Source: Roseibium salinum
GTDB taxonomy: Bacteria > Pseudomonadota > Alphaproteobacteria > Rhizobiales > Stappiaceae
Direction of reading: 5' to 3'
Length of the DNA stretch: 64,000 nt
Assembly: GCF_026240905.1 (NCBI RefSeq)
Contig: NZ_JAPEVI010000003.1
Location: 992,001-1,056,000, forward strand
A program made the translations under genes and the position numbers. Below, in pieces: positions 40,401-48,201 of the stretch (positions within the stretch are counted from its first letter, which is position 1; every line of letters starts with the position of its first letter). The notes under the pieces are model-generated. The model was not told the DNA's origin. It searched no databases and saw only the letters and a program-made list of their open reading frames with translations.

Positions 40401-40582
40401 GCGCGGGGGCGGCCAGCCAAAAGGCCATCGGCTTCGCGGTTTTCGGCGGCATGCTGTTCGCGACCTCGATCGGCGTCCTGTTGATTCCGGTTCTCTATGT
40501 CAGCCTTCAGACCGTGCGCGAAAAGGTGAAGGGCTGGCTGGGAATCGGACCGGAGACGAGGCAGGAAACTCCGGCCACGTGA
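37433..40582 (+). CDS. RND multidrug efflux transporter (HAE1/AcrB type)
   Basis: A 1049-residue proton-driven inner-membrane pump of normal length. The N-terminus FIYRPKFALVISIVITLAG is membrane segment 1, followed by PVEQFPNITPPVVNVSATY. The proton-relay Asp pair lies in GIVVDDAIVVVENVER and the Lys/Arg side in GMIMLIGMGAKNAILIVEFA. Two large periplasmic loops and twelve membrane segments are apparent. It starts one base after the adaptor stop. No TetR or other regulator is adjacent, so control is unknown. Confidence 0.95.
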   Translation: MFSRFFIYRPKFALVISIVITLAGLLGYFSLPVEQFPNITPPVVNVSATYTGANAEVLEETVAAPIEGQVNGVDNMIYMQSTSSASGSYSLNVTFGVGTDPDIATVNVQNRVSQATSQLPSDVTAQGVTVQKASTNMLLVITLYSPGGTYDPVFLSNYASIRLKDALARVPGVGRADVMTDFAYGMRIWLDPDKLTSLGMTPSDFVSAVKDQNIQVAAGQIGAPPVPSGQQFQYTVKAKGRLSTVEEFEDIVLRTGSDGAMVKIGDVARVELGAQSYNASGEFNGRPATVLAIYQAPGANALSVSKAVLARLDNLSEAFPPDMQYAVPFNTTDFVQQSLDDVITTLFLTFLLVVSVVFVFLGNWRATIIPTIAIPVSLIGTFAVLLALGMSLNTISLFALVLAIGIVVDDAIVVVENVERIMSEEGLPPKQATEKAMAQITSPVIATTLVLLAVFVPTIFMPGITGRLYSQFAVTISVAVLISSVNALTLSPALCGLILKSRSGPPRGVMGRLDRGITSVRNGYTAAVRRLVRVAFIGVAVVAGVVALIVTLGMTLPQGFLPAEDQGYLMVDVQLPDGAALERTEDITGRVIELVENTAGVDGVVVVNGYSILNGASSSNAALVIATMKGWEERQAPDLRIEAILAKFWADFSTIPGANIIAFNPPPIPGLGTTGGVQAMLQQTGDGTPQDLASAVGSMVYSANQSPQIARAYSTFRANVPQIFVDLDRQKAKTLGINVADVFVTLQSYLGSYYINDFNIFGRVYRVMVQAEGEFRDRVEDIGRLYVRSTDGTMVPMRSILTTKNVLGPQILTRYNMFRSAAVMADPAPGASTGVVIGEVEAAAQEALPSGYTYEWTGTALQQLGSGQVVLFILLLSILFTYLFLVAQYESWTMPLAILMSVSFAILGALVAVFVTGSDVNLYTQIGMIMLIGMGAKNAILIVEFAIEQRDSGKSIRDSAIEAGHLRFRAVMMTALAFLLGVVPLMTASSAGAASQKAIGFAVFGGMLFATSIGVLLIPVLYVSLQTVREKVKGWLGIGPETRQETPAT

Positions 40583-40692
40583 GACGGTCGGGGACACGCC
40601 GATATCTCGATGATCTCCGCTTGCCAGCGTGCGCGCGGCGGCAGCCGTGACGGTCGGGGTGGAGGGCCGGTTTGGGTCGTTGATTTGGATTA

Positions 40693-40717
40693 GCTGGAAG
40701 ATCACGTGTCTTCCAGC
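40693..40717. terminator. Hairpin downstream of the RND pump
   Basis: A 9-bp perfect stem (40693-40701 with 40709-40717) with a 7-nt loop lies 110 bp after the pump stop. No U-tract. It could terminate the efflux operon just before the integrated element. Confidence 0.4.
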
Positions 40718-40796
40718 GATCGGGCCAATGATCTTCGGCGCCTGATTAGTAGTGGCCGAAGAACTTTGCGGACATTTTTGAAGAAGTTGGAAATAT

Positions 40797-40843
40797 TGGT
40801 GAGCCGACAGGGGCTCGAACCCTGGACCTACTGATTAAAAGTC
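40797..40843 (-). other. attL: 3' half of a tRNA-Lys(UUU) gene at the element junction
   Basis: Read on the minus strand this is a tRNA from the anticodon loop to the end: loop CTTTTAA with anticodon TTT, anticodon-stem strand TCAGT, a T-arm with stem CAGGG/CCCTG around TTCGAGC, acceptor strand TCGGCTC, discriminator A and an encoded CCA. The 5' half is missing: the bases upstream do not pair with the acceptor or anticodon stems. This is the usual remnant left when an element integrates into a tRNA gene. The tRNA points left, so the intact gene should lie at the right end of the element, beyond the window. Confidence 0.85.
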
Positions 40844-40968
40844 TTTGACCGGTCATTGTGAGCTATGCCGAGTAGTTGCATGGAGCCTATGTTTACTGCA
40901 GAATATAGCCGTTTTAAAGCAATTTTGCCACGTGGCGTTTTTTGGGGTTTTGTCGGGTGTTGAGGTCG

Positions 40969-41019
40969 TTTGGAACCCATTTGGAACCCAAATTAGATTG
41001 ACTGACATATTGGGTTCCA
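40969..41019. repeat. Tandem and inverted TTTGGAACCCA repeats, candidate integrase arm sites
   Basis: TTTGGAACCCA occurs twice head to tail at 40969-40979 and 40980-40990, and its inverted form TGGGTTCCA follows at 41011-41019. They lie 125-220 bp inside the element from the tRNA fragment, the distance expected of tyrosine-recombinase arm-type sites. The function is inferred from position. Confidence 0.55.
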
Positions 41020-41127
41020 GCGCGAAAGGCTGAGTACAAATTGCAAAGGCGATACAGGGTTAGCCCCGCCGCTCGCGCTCGCGAAAAACGTTAACCGATC
41101 CGGCTGTGGCCTTCTTCCGGTTTCAGG

Positions 41128-42753
41128 TTACTTAGGTGTTGGCAGTGGAGCCAGCCCAAGTTCCTTAAGAAACGCATTGTGCTTGGCGGTTGACTCCCTA
41201 ATCTGCTCCTCGATCTCGACCATTTCCTTGTGGGTGGCCGCCAGATCGATCGCGACCTCCTCCTTGGCCGTGCTCACATAGCGCGAGATATTCAGATTGA
41301 AATCGTTGGCCTCAATCTCGTCCATCCCGACGCGCCTGGCGTACCGCTCGATTTCCTCCGGGCGCTGCTGGTAGGTGTCGATGATCTTCGCGATCTGGTC
41401 GTCAGACAGATAGTTTTGCCGCTTGCCTCGTTCGAAATGCTCCGATGCATTGATAAACAGAACGTCATCGGGCTTCTTGCACTTCTTCAGGACTAGGATG
41501 CAGACCGGGATGCCAGTTGAGTAGAAGAGGTTCGCCGGCAGGCCGATGACGGTGTCGATGTGCCCGTCGTCGAGGAGCTTGCGGCGGATCTTGGCCTCCG
41601 CGCCGCCGCGAAACAAGACGCCGTGCGGCAGGATGATAGCCATCACACCGTCGTCCTTGAGGTAGTGAAACCCGTGCAGTAGGAATGCGAAATCTGCCGC
41701 TGACTTCGGGGCCAGTCCGTAATTCTTGAACCGCACGTCCTCGCCCAATGCCTCGTTCGGGTTCCAGCGGTAGCTGAACGGCGGGTTGGCGACTACCGCG
41801 TCGAAATAGGGCTTCTTCGCCGGGTTGATCTCGCGGAGCATGTCCCAGTCATTTTCCAGTGTATCGCCGTGGTATATCTCGAACTCCGTGTCCTTCACCC
41901 CGTGCAGGAGCATGTTCATCCTTGCGAGATTGTAGGTGGTGATGTTCTTTTCTTGCCCGAAAATCTTCCCGATGCCATGCGAACCCATGCGCTTGCGCAC
42001 ATTGAGCAGCAACGAACCCGAGCCGCAGGCAAAGTCCATCACGCTGGCGAGGTGCTTCCGTTTGCCGGTCTTCGGCTCCTGGCTATCGAGCGTGACGATC
42101 TCAGAGAGGATGTCCGAGATCCGTTGCGGCGTGTAGAACTCGCCAGCCTTCTTTCCCGACCCTGCCGCAAACTGGCCGATCAGATACTCGTAGGCATCGC
42201 CCAGCGTGTCACTGTCGGTCGAAAACTCTGCTAAACCCTGAGCAATCTTCGTGATGATCGTGCACAGCTTGGCGTTGCGGTCCGCATAGGTCTTGCCAAG
42301 TTTTTCAGAGCCGAGGTTGATCTCCGAGAATAGCCCGGAGAATGTGCTCTGGAATGACTCGTTCTCGATGTACTTGAACCCGGCTTGGAGCGTGTTGAGC
42401 AACTCGCTGTCCTGTGTGCGGGCCATATGGGCGATGCTGGCCCAAAGATGCTCCGGGCGGATGACATAGTGCGCCTTCAGGCGCATCTGCTTCTCAAAGG
42501 CCACCACATCGCTGGGATTCTGCTCGTACCATACGGACAATGAGGACCGCCCACCATTGCCGACGGTGTCCGGGTTCGGATAGTCGCGCCCGAGTTCCTT
42601 TTTTGCAGCCTGCTCATAGTTGTCAGAGAGGTAGCGGAGAAACAGAAAAGCGAGCATGTAGTCGCGGAAGTCGTCCGCGTTCATCGCTCCGCGGAGCTGG
42701 TCAGCGATTGCCCAGAGCGTCTTGCCGAGTTTTTTCTGTTCGTTGTCCGTCAT
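41128..42753 (-). CDS. hsdM: Type I restriction-modification DNA methyltransferase subunit HsdM
   Basis: A 541-residue N6-adenine methyltransferase. The N-terminal HsdM helical domain has LGKTLWAIADQLRGAMNADD and FLFLRYLSDNYE. The SAM-binding motif is MDFACGSGSLLLNV and the catalytic motif IV is VVANPPFSYRWN. The C-terminus is a charged helix that contacts HsdS. It is the last gene of the minus-strand operon hsdR-hsdS-prrC-hsdM, overlapping prrC by four bases. It is both part of the modification enzyme and, by analogy with EcoprrI, of the complex that keeps PrrC silent. Confidence 0.95.
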   Translation of the reverse strand: MTDNEQKKLGKTLWAIADQLRGAMNADDFRDYMLAFLFLRYLSDNYEQAAKKELGRDYPNPDTVGNGGRSSLSVWYEQNPSDVVAFEKQMRLKAHYVIRPEHLWASIAHMARTQDSELLNTLQAGFKYIENESFQSTFSGLFSEINLGSEKLGKTYADRNAKLCTIITKIAQGLAEFSTDSDTLGDAYEYLIGQFAAGSGKKAGEFYTPQRISDILSEIVTLDSQEPKTGKRKHLASVMDFACGSGSLLLNVRKRMGSHGIGKIFGQEKNITTYNLARMNMLLHGVKDTEFEIYHGDTLENDWDMLREINPAKKPYFDAVVANPPFSYRWNPNEALGEDVRFKNYGLAPKSAADFAFLLHGFHYLKDDGVMAIILPHGVLFRGGAEAKIRRKLLDDGHIDTVIGLPANLFYSTGIPVCILVLKKCKKPDDVLFINASEHFERGKRQNYLSDDQIAKIIDTYQQRPEEIERYARRVGMDEIEANDFNLNISRYVSTAKEEVAIDLAATHKEMVEIEEQIRESTAKHNAFLKELGLAPLPTPK

Positions 42754-43892
42754 GGGTTCGCTTTCTTCGGCGTAGGCGCGAGATCTGGAACAGCAAATTT
42801 GAAGCGGTCGAGTACGTCAGTGAGGATTCTGCGGAACAATTCCTTGTTGTCATCGACCATTTCCACCGGCTCGGTGATGGCGTATTTGCCATGGCTGAGA
42901 AGATGAAGCGCACGGTTGTACAGAGCTTCGTCTTCAAGGCCGGCGAGGCAAACTCTCAGATCGTCATGACCGAGGAAACTGGCTGTCCTTTCCAAAATGC
43001 TGCGCAGTGCATTGAAGTGATAGGTGTATAGCGTTCCTGTCTGTACGCAACGCTGTAACTCAGCGAGCGTGGCCACATGATGAAAATAGGGCGTGTCGCC
43101 CGTGGCCCGCATTGTGAAAGCGCCATCAGCGTCCTGGCGATGTAGGAAGTAGCGCTTTGTGCTGATTTTCTCTTGACCCTCAGGTGTTCGGCCGAGCTCG
43201 TTACACATCACGTTAAAAAACAAGGCGTGGTGCGATGAAAAGAGCGTTCGTATGGGGGCGGGTTCATCGTTTTCGCCACGGCGCCTCGCTGCCTTGCGCA
43301 CAATTTCGGCTAGATCACATGCGATCGCTATGGCATTGTTGTCGTCGAGAGACGAGATCGGGTCATCGATGTAGAGATGTGTAACCCACCGATAGGAATC
43401 CAAGCCGTCGATAACGCGTTCACATATTGCCATAAATAGGCACCAGATGAAGATCCGTTCTTCGCCACGCGAAATCTTGATGTTCTCATCAAGTCCCTTA
43501 CGAAAAGTGACGGTCCAGTTCTCGTAATCGATATCGAATTCGAAGTCGGCGTAGCGTGACAGGTAGCCTGCGATCGTTTCGTCAAGCGCTAGGTCCTTGA
43601 GACCATCGAAGAATGAAGAAGCCTCGTTGATCTTAAGATAGCGGTTGGTGTCTTGGTCAAGATCGTTGTGCCAGACGAAAAGATCTTCAGTGTAGGCGTT
43701 GAAATAGAGCGTATTGGGCGCGCCTTTGCCCTTCCTCTTGCCCTGATCCTTGAATTCCATTGAAAGGCGGGTCTTCCCGGTGCGGTTGTAGGCATAGATC
43801 AGAACACAATGCAGGTCATTCACATCGCTATGCAGCCGTGTGGCCAGGCTCTTTAAGCTCTTGAATTTATGTACTTTCGAAGGCTGACTCAT
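42750..43892 (-). CDS. prrC: PrrC-type anticodon nuclease (tRNA-Lys-directed abortive infection)
   Basis: A 380-residue protein. The N-terminal two thirds is an ABC-type ATPase with Walker A LIYAYNRTGKTRLS (31-44), a signature-like ISRGEERIFIWCLF (140-153), Walker B LYIDDPISSLDDNN (173-186) and an H-loop region FSSHHALFFN. The C-terminal third has R297 and E301 in YHFNALRSILE and H334 in LLSHGKY, matching the spacing of the catalytic triad of the family (R320, E324, H356 in E. coli PrrC). Known: PrrC is held inactive by its type I R-M partner, and when a phage inhibits that enzyme it cuts tRNA-Lys at the anticodon. Four-base overlaps join it to hsdS and hsdM. It is too short for RloC and lacks the coiled coil and zinc hook of that family. 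Confidence 0.9.
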   Translation of the reverse strand: MSQPSKVHKFKSLKSLATRLHSDVNDLHCVLIYAYNRTGKTRLSMEFKDQGKRKGKGAPNTLYFNAYTEDLFVWHNDLDQDTNRYLKINEASSFFDGLKDLALDETIAGYLSRYADFEFDIDYENWTVTFRKGLDENIKISRGEERIFIWCLFMAICERVIDGLDSYRWVTHLYIDDPISSLDDNNAIAIACDLAEIVRKAARRRGENDEPAPIRTLFSSHHALFFNVMCNELGRTPEGQEKISTKRYFLHRQDADGAFTMRATGDTPYFHHVATLAELQRCVQTGTLYTYHFNALRSILERTASFLGHDDLRVCLAGLEDEALYNRALHLLSHGKYAITEPVEMVDDNKELFRRILTDVLDRFKFAVPDLAPTPKKANP

Positions 43893-45169
43893 GCTCCAGA
43901 TGCCTCCGGCCGAAGAAATAATTGCTGCAAGAGGCCTTGCTTGTGACGCTTGAGTGTGTCGAGTAAGCAGGCTTGAACGCTAATCTGATCGTCAAGGCAG
44001 GAAAAGCAGTCGGCAATTTTTCGTTGCTCGGCCAACGCGCTTCCGTCTTGAGGTATCGGGAGTGGCATGGAGGCATATTCGGTGCTGTTGATCCCGGGCT
44101 GCCCGCTCCGTTCTGATGTGACGTACACCCAATCCCAGTAGCTCGAGGTAGACAGATATGCAGCTAGAAATCGCGAAAATAAAAGCTTTGGATCAGGTCG
44201 TACCCTTATCAAAAACCCGGCATAAACTAAACGGCCGTCCTCCTCCCGATAAAGATATGACTTGCCGACACTGGCTCCGGTCCGGGCAAGCACAATGTCA
44301 CCGGCCTCAAGATACTGATCGTCGGTGGCTTCGATATCAACTGAGGATCGATCACTGGGATGGAATCTACCGTCATCGTTAATGTCAGTAATCCGGATGT
44401 ACGTCGGTAGATTGTCGGAAAAAGGTACTGCTGGGGCACTTACGCCGTAGTCAGGCATTCGAACCAAAAGCGATGCGAGTGGCACATGTTTCCATGCTTG
44501 AGCACCCTCAAACTCAGGGAAGCGAAGACGGGGCACTGTCTCACCAGGCTGGGGGAATAGCTGTTGCATCAAACCTTTCTTGTGCCGCCGGAGAGCTTCG
44601 AGCTTCCGACCCTCTGCTGCGATCAGATCGTCTAGCGAACCGAGGCAGTCGGCGATCTTCTGTTGCTCAGCAATATCTGGCAATGCTAAGCGCAGTTCCG
44701 CAATATCATTGTAGTAAATTCTTACCCTAACACCGCCGTCGCCGGCTTCGGAGACAAATGAGTTCCATTGCTCAGACTGGCGGAACTGGTCCAGATAATC
44801 TGCCGACAGGGCGTAATTGTCCGAGCCGTTAGTACATCGAAAAACCACATAGTCAGGACTGACAAGTATATCATCATCGCCGTTCCAACGCGCAATCGAA
44901 CCAATGTTGAGTCGCATCGGGTTGTATGCAAACCAGTGTGGGCGAACAATTTTGTATCGAGTAATATTCGACGCGGCCAAACCCTCTTGCATCGGAACGA
45001 TGCCGTCGTGTTTTCGGACTCCCATGACCGAAGCTGGCGAGAGCTTGTCTCCATTCCGAAGTTTGGCTTCTACCGTAACATCTCGAAGTCTAACGACAGG
45101 TAGCCGTCGCCCGACGAATTCAGGGAAGCGAAGCGTGGGTTCGCGAAGAGATCGCACATCAGCCGTCAT
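43889..45169 (-). CDS. hsdS: Type I restriction-modification specificity subunit HsdS
   Basis: A 426-residue protein with two target-recognition domains, each followed by a conserved helix. The two copies are LPDIAEQQKIADCLGSLDDL (about 155-175) and the later LAEQRKIADCFSCLDDQISV, each leading to a KRHKQGLLQQLF-type end. Each domain reads one half of a bipartite target; the target cannot be told from sequence. It overlaps the hsdR stop (TAATG-type junction) and the prrC start. Base composition is lower in GC than its neighbours, common for these often-exchanged domains. Confidence 0.94.
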   Translation of the reverse strand: MTADVRSLREPTLRFPEFVGRRLPVVRLRDVTVEAKLRNGDKLSPASVMGVRKHDGIVPMQEGLAASNITRYKIVRPHWFAYNPMRLNIGSIARWNGDDDILVSPDYVVFRCTNGSDNYALSADYLDQFRQSEQWNSFVSEAGDGGVRVRIYYNDIAELRLALPDIAEQQKIADCLGSLDDLIAAEGRKLEALRRHKKGLMQQLFPQPGETVPRLRFPEFEGAQAWKHVPLASLLVRMPDYGVSAPAVPFSDNLPTYIRITDINDDGRFHPSDRSSVDIEATDDQYLEAGDIVLARTGASVGKSYLYREEDGRLVYAGFLIRVRPDPKLLFSRFLAAYLSTSSYWDWVYVTSERSGQPGINSTEYASMPLPIPQDGSALAEQRKIADCFSCLDDQISVQACLLDTLKRHKQGLLQQLFLRPEASGA

Positions 45170-48100
45170 TATGCGCCACCCCGCTCGTATGCGTTGAGGC
45201 CCGAAATCTCCCGGCCATGAGCCCTTTTGATTAAGAGTGGGACCAGGTCGGCCATGAGGGCAAGTTCGCGCTCGCGACGTTCACGCCAACCCAAATCGAG
45301 CGGCGCCATCAGGTCCGTAAGTTGCTCGCCGTCAAAGATCATGCGCTGGAGGATGCTGTCGACAAAGGTCGCGAGCGCCTCAGGTTCCAAACCGTGAGCT
45401 TGAGCCAAGTTCTCGATCTCCTGGGCTTGCTTCGCGGTCTTGAACTGCTCGTAGCCGATGCGGATCGCGGCCTCATCGAGACCTTCTCCCTCGGTCAACG
45501 AGCGGACGTACTCGGTGATTTCCTCCCGCTCATCGAGGAACTTGGCGTCAGACTGGATCAGGCTGATGAGCTGCTCGCGGCTGATTTTGACCTTCTTCGG
45601 GTCCTGGCCCGAGTACTTAGCGATCAGCTTCATGATGTAGTCGTAGTCAATGACGGCGGAGGCAAAAAGGACGAACTCGAAATCGAGCTGGTCGACCTCG
45701 GGGATGGTTGGCCCGCCAGCCCCATCGGGCTTGCCTTGTTGTTCCTTCAGCCGTTGGGCAGTTTCGAGATAGACGCCACGGAAAGCGCGAAGGTCGTCTT
45801 TCTGGAGGGTCTGTTCGATCTGCCCGCACTGCTCGTCGGTGAGGTCGGTATACTGGTCGAGCTGTGTCTGCAGCCGCTGCACCTCCTTGAACCGGTTAAT
45901 GAACTGGGCCCGTGCGTCGTCGCCCTTCAAGTTGTTCACTTGATCGGGTTTCGCCTCCAGGCCGTGAGATTTCATGAATTCGCGAAGGTCGGCGACAGAC
46001 TTCCTGAAGCTGTCGATGACGACCGGGGCCTTGTCGACCAGCCAGATTTCCCGGGCCCGGTCGGACTGCGCGCCAGAGAACATCGCTATGGCTCCGTCGA
46101 CGTTCTCCTGCTGATCGCGGAAGTCGAGGATGTGGCCGTAGGGTTTGGTCGCATTGAGCACTCGGTTTGTGCGAGAGAAGGCTTGGATCAGGCCATGGTG
46201 CTTGAGATTCTTGTCGGCGTAGAGCGTGTTGAGAAACTTCGCGTCGAAGCCGGTGAGGAGCATGTCGACGACGATGGTAACGTCAATCTTTTCCTCGCCT
46301 TTGCGCGGAAGGTCGCGGTTTGGGAACTGCTGATCCTTGATGCGCTGCTGGACGTCCTGATAGTAGAGGTCGAAGTTGTTGATGCTGTGGTTCGTGCCGT
46401 ACCGCTTGTTGTAGTCGGTAATGATGGTCTTGAGCGCCTTCTTTTTGCCCTCAGGGTCGTGCCGGTTGTCTTCCTTCTCCTGGGGAAGGTCCTCTTGGAT
46501 CTGCTGGACATCCTTGTTGCCTTCAGCGGGAGGTGAGAAAACTGCGGCGATCTTGAGGGGAACTACCTCCGGGTCGGCGGATTGGCGCGCGGCCTGGAGC
46601 TTTTTGAAGACATCGTAGTACTCGATAGCGTCGTTGATCGACGCGGTCGCGAGCAGTGCGTTGAAGCGGCGGCCCCCAGTCGCGGCATCGTGCTTGTCGA
46701 GGATGGCCTGTGCGACGGCCTGTTTCGCGAACGTCTGACCCTGCTTTGGGGCGACGCCGTCCTTGGGTTTGTAGTAGTCGACGTGGAAGCGGAGGACATT
46801 CCGATCCTCGATCGCGTGCGTGATGGTATAAGCGTGGAGCTCTTTCTCAAAGAGGTCCTTGGTGGTTCGAAGGGTGGCGACGTCACCCTCGATCTGCTTC
46901 GTGGTGGCATTGTCCTCAAAGATCGGGGTTCCGGTGAAGCCGAAGAGTTGCGAGTTTGGGAAAAACTCCTTGATCGCCCTGTGGTTCTCGCCGAACTGCG
47001 AGCGGTGGCACTCGTCGAAGATGAAGACCATCCGCTTGTCTCGGAGCTGTTCAAGCCTCTGCTTGAACGTTGATCGTCCCTGAGCGACTTTCTGCTTGTT
47101 GTGCTTGCTGTTTTCGTCGAGGGCGAGGCCGAGCTTCTGGATTGTGGTGACGATGACCTTGTCCGCATAGTTGTCGGACAACAGGCGGCGGACCAGCGCC
47201 GCAGTATTGGTATTCTCCTCGACGCAGTTTTCCTGAAACCGGTTGAATTCCTCTCGGGTCTGTCGGTCGAGATCCTTGCGGTCCACGACGAAGAGGCATT
47301 TGTGGATGCTCTCATTGGACTTGAGGAGCGTCGAGGCCTTGAACGACGTGAGCGTCTTGCCCGAGCCGGTGGTGTGCCAGATATAGCCGTTGCCGCAGTT
47401 CTGATCGATGCAGTCGACAATCGCTTTAACCGCATAGATTTGGTACGGTCGCATCATCAGGAGCCTCTGCTCGCTTGCGATGAGCACCATGTATTTACTG
47501 ATCATCTGGCCAAGCGTGCACTTGGCGAGAAACCGATCGGCGAAATCGTCGAGGTAACTGATCTTCGAATTGTCCTCAGCCGCGAATTGGTAGATCGGAA
47601 GGAAACGCTCATCCGCATCGAAGGCGAAGTGCCGCGCGTTGTTGTTGGCGAAGTACCACGTATTAGTGCGGTTGCTGACAATGAAAAGCTGAACGAAACA
47701 GAGGAGCGTCTTGCCATATCCGTTGCCCGGGTCGTTTTTATAGTTGATGATCTGCTCCATCGCCCTCCGCGGGCTGATCCCAAGCGTCTTTAGCTCGATC
47801 TGAACGACGGGGACGCCATTGATCAGGATCATGACGTCGTAGCGATGATGGCTGTTATCCGTATTGATGCGGAGCTGATTGACGACCTCGAAAGCGTTTT
47901 TGCACCAGTCCTTGATGTTGACGAGGGTGTAGTTGAGCGGTGTACCGTCATCGCGGATAAATGCTTCGCGGTTCCGAAGGGAACGGGCGGCTTCGTAAAC
48001 GTCCGGTGTGACGATTTCGTCGAGGAGCCTTTGAAACTCTCCGTCTGTGAGCGTGACTCGATTCAGCGTTTCGAATTTTTCCCTGAAATTCGCTTCAAGC

Positions 48101-48201
48101 GTGACTCGATCGCGGATGTCGGGGCGATACTCGTACTTGAGGTCACATAGCTTCGTAACGAGGAACTCTTCAAGGTCGCGCTCGGGTGTGGTTATCGCCA
48201 T
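45169..48201 (-). CDS. hsdR: Type I restriction enzyme subunit HsdR
   Basis: A 1010-residue restriction subunit. The N-terminal nuclease has RYDVMILINGVPVVQIELKT with the D...ExK residues. The translocase has Walker A HTTGSGKTLTSFKA and the DEAD box FIFDECHRSQFGE, and helicase motifs continue to QAFSRTNRVLN. The C-terminal helical region binds the HsdM-HsdS core. It is the first gene of the operon. AAGGAG is upstream of the ATG and a TATAAT-like -10 (48238-48243, minus strand) lies about 40 bp upstream, without a good -35. Confidence 0.95.
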   Translation of the reverse strand: MAITTPERDLEEFLVTKLCDLKYEYRPDIRDRVTLEANFREKFETLNRVTLTDGEFQRLLDEIVTPDVYEAARSLRNREAFIRDDGTPLNYTLVNIKDWCKNAFEVVNQLRINTDNSHHRYDVMILINGVPVVQIELKTLGISPRRAMEQIINYKNDPGNGYGKTLLCFVQLFIVSNRTNTWYFANNNARHFAFDADERFLPIYQFAAEDNSKISYLDDFADRFLAKCTLGQMISKYMVLIASEQRLLMMRPYQIYAVKAIVDCIDQNCGNGYIWHTTGSGKTLTSFKASTLLKSNESIHKCLFVVDRKDLDRQTREEFNRFQENCVEENTNTAALVRRLLSDNYADKVIVTTIQKLGLALDENSKHNKQKVAQGRSTFKQRLEQLRDKRMVFIFDECHRSQFGENHRAIKEFFPNSQLFGFTGTPIFEDNATTKQIEGDVATLRTTKDLFEKELHAYTITHAIEDRNVLRFHVDYYKPKDGVAPKQGQTFAKQAVAQAILDKHDAATGGRRFNALLATASINDAIEYYDVFKKLQAARQSADPEVVPLKIAAVFSPPAEGNKDVQQIQEDLPQEKEDNRHDPEGKKKALKTIITDYNKRYGTNHSINNFDLYYQDVQQRIKDQQFPNRDLPRKGEEKIDVTIVVDMLLTGFDAKFLNTLYADKNLKHHGLIQAFSRTNRVLNATKPYGHILDFRDQQENVDGAIAMFSGAQSDRAREIWLVDKAPVVIDSFRKSVADLREFMKSHGLEAKPDQVNNLKGDDARAQFINRFKEVQRLQTQLDQYTDLTDEQCGQIEQTLQKDDLRAFRGVYLETAQRLKEQQGKPDGAGGPTIPEVDQLDFEFVLFASAVIDYDYIMKLIAKYSGQDPKKVKISREQLISLIQSDAKFLDEREEITEYVRSLTEGEGLDEAAIRIGYEQFKTAKQAQEIENLAQAHGLEPEALATFVDSILQRMIFDGEQLTDLMAPLDLGWRERRERELALMADLVPLLIKRAHGREISGLNAYERGGA

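Noticed and set aside
40797..40880. A complete tRNA-Lys gene on the minus strand
   Set aside because: TAGCTC occurs at nearly the right distance, but the 5' acceptor strand and anticodon stem do not pair with the 3' half, so only the 3' half is a real tRNA sequence.
42750..43892. RloC instead of PrrC
   Set aside because: At 380 residues it lacks the coiled-coil and zinc-hook insert of RloC and sits inside an hsd operon, as PrrC does.
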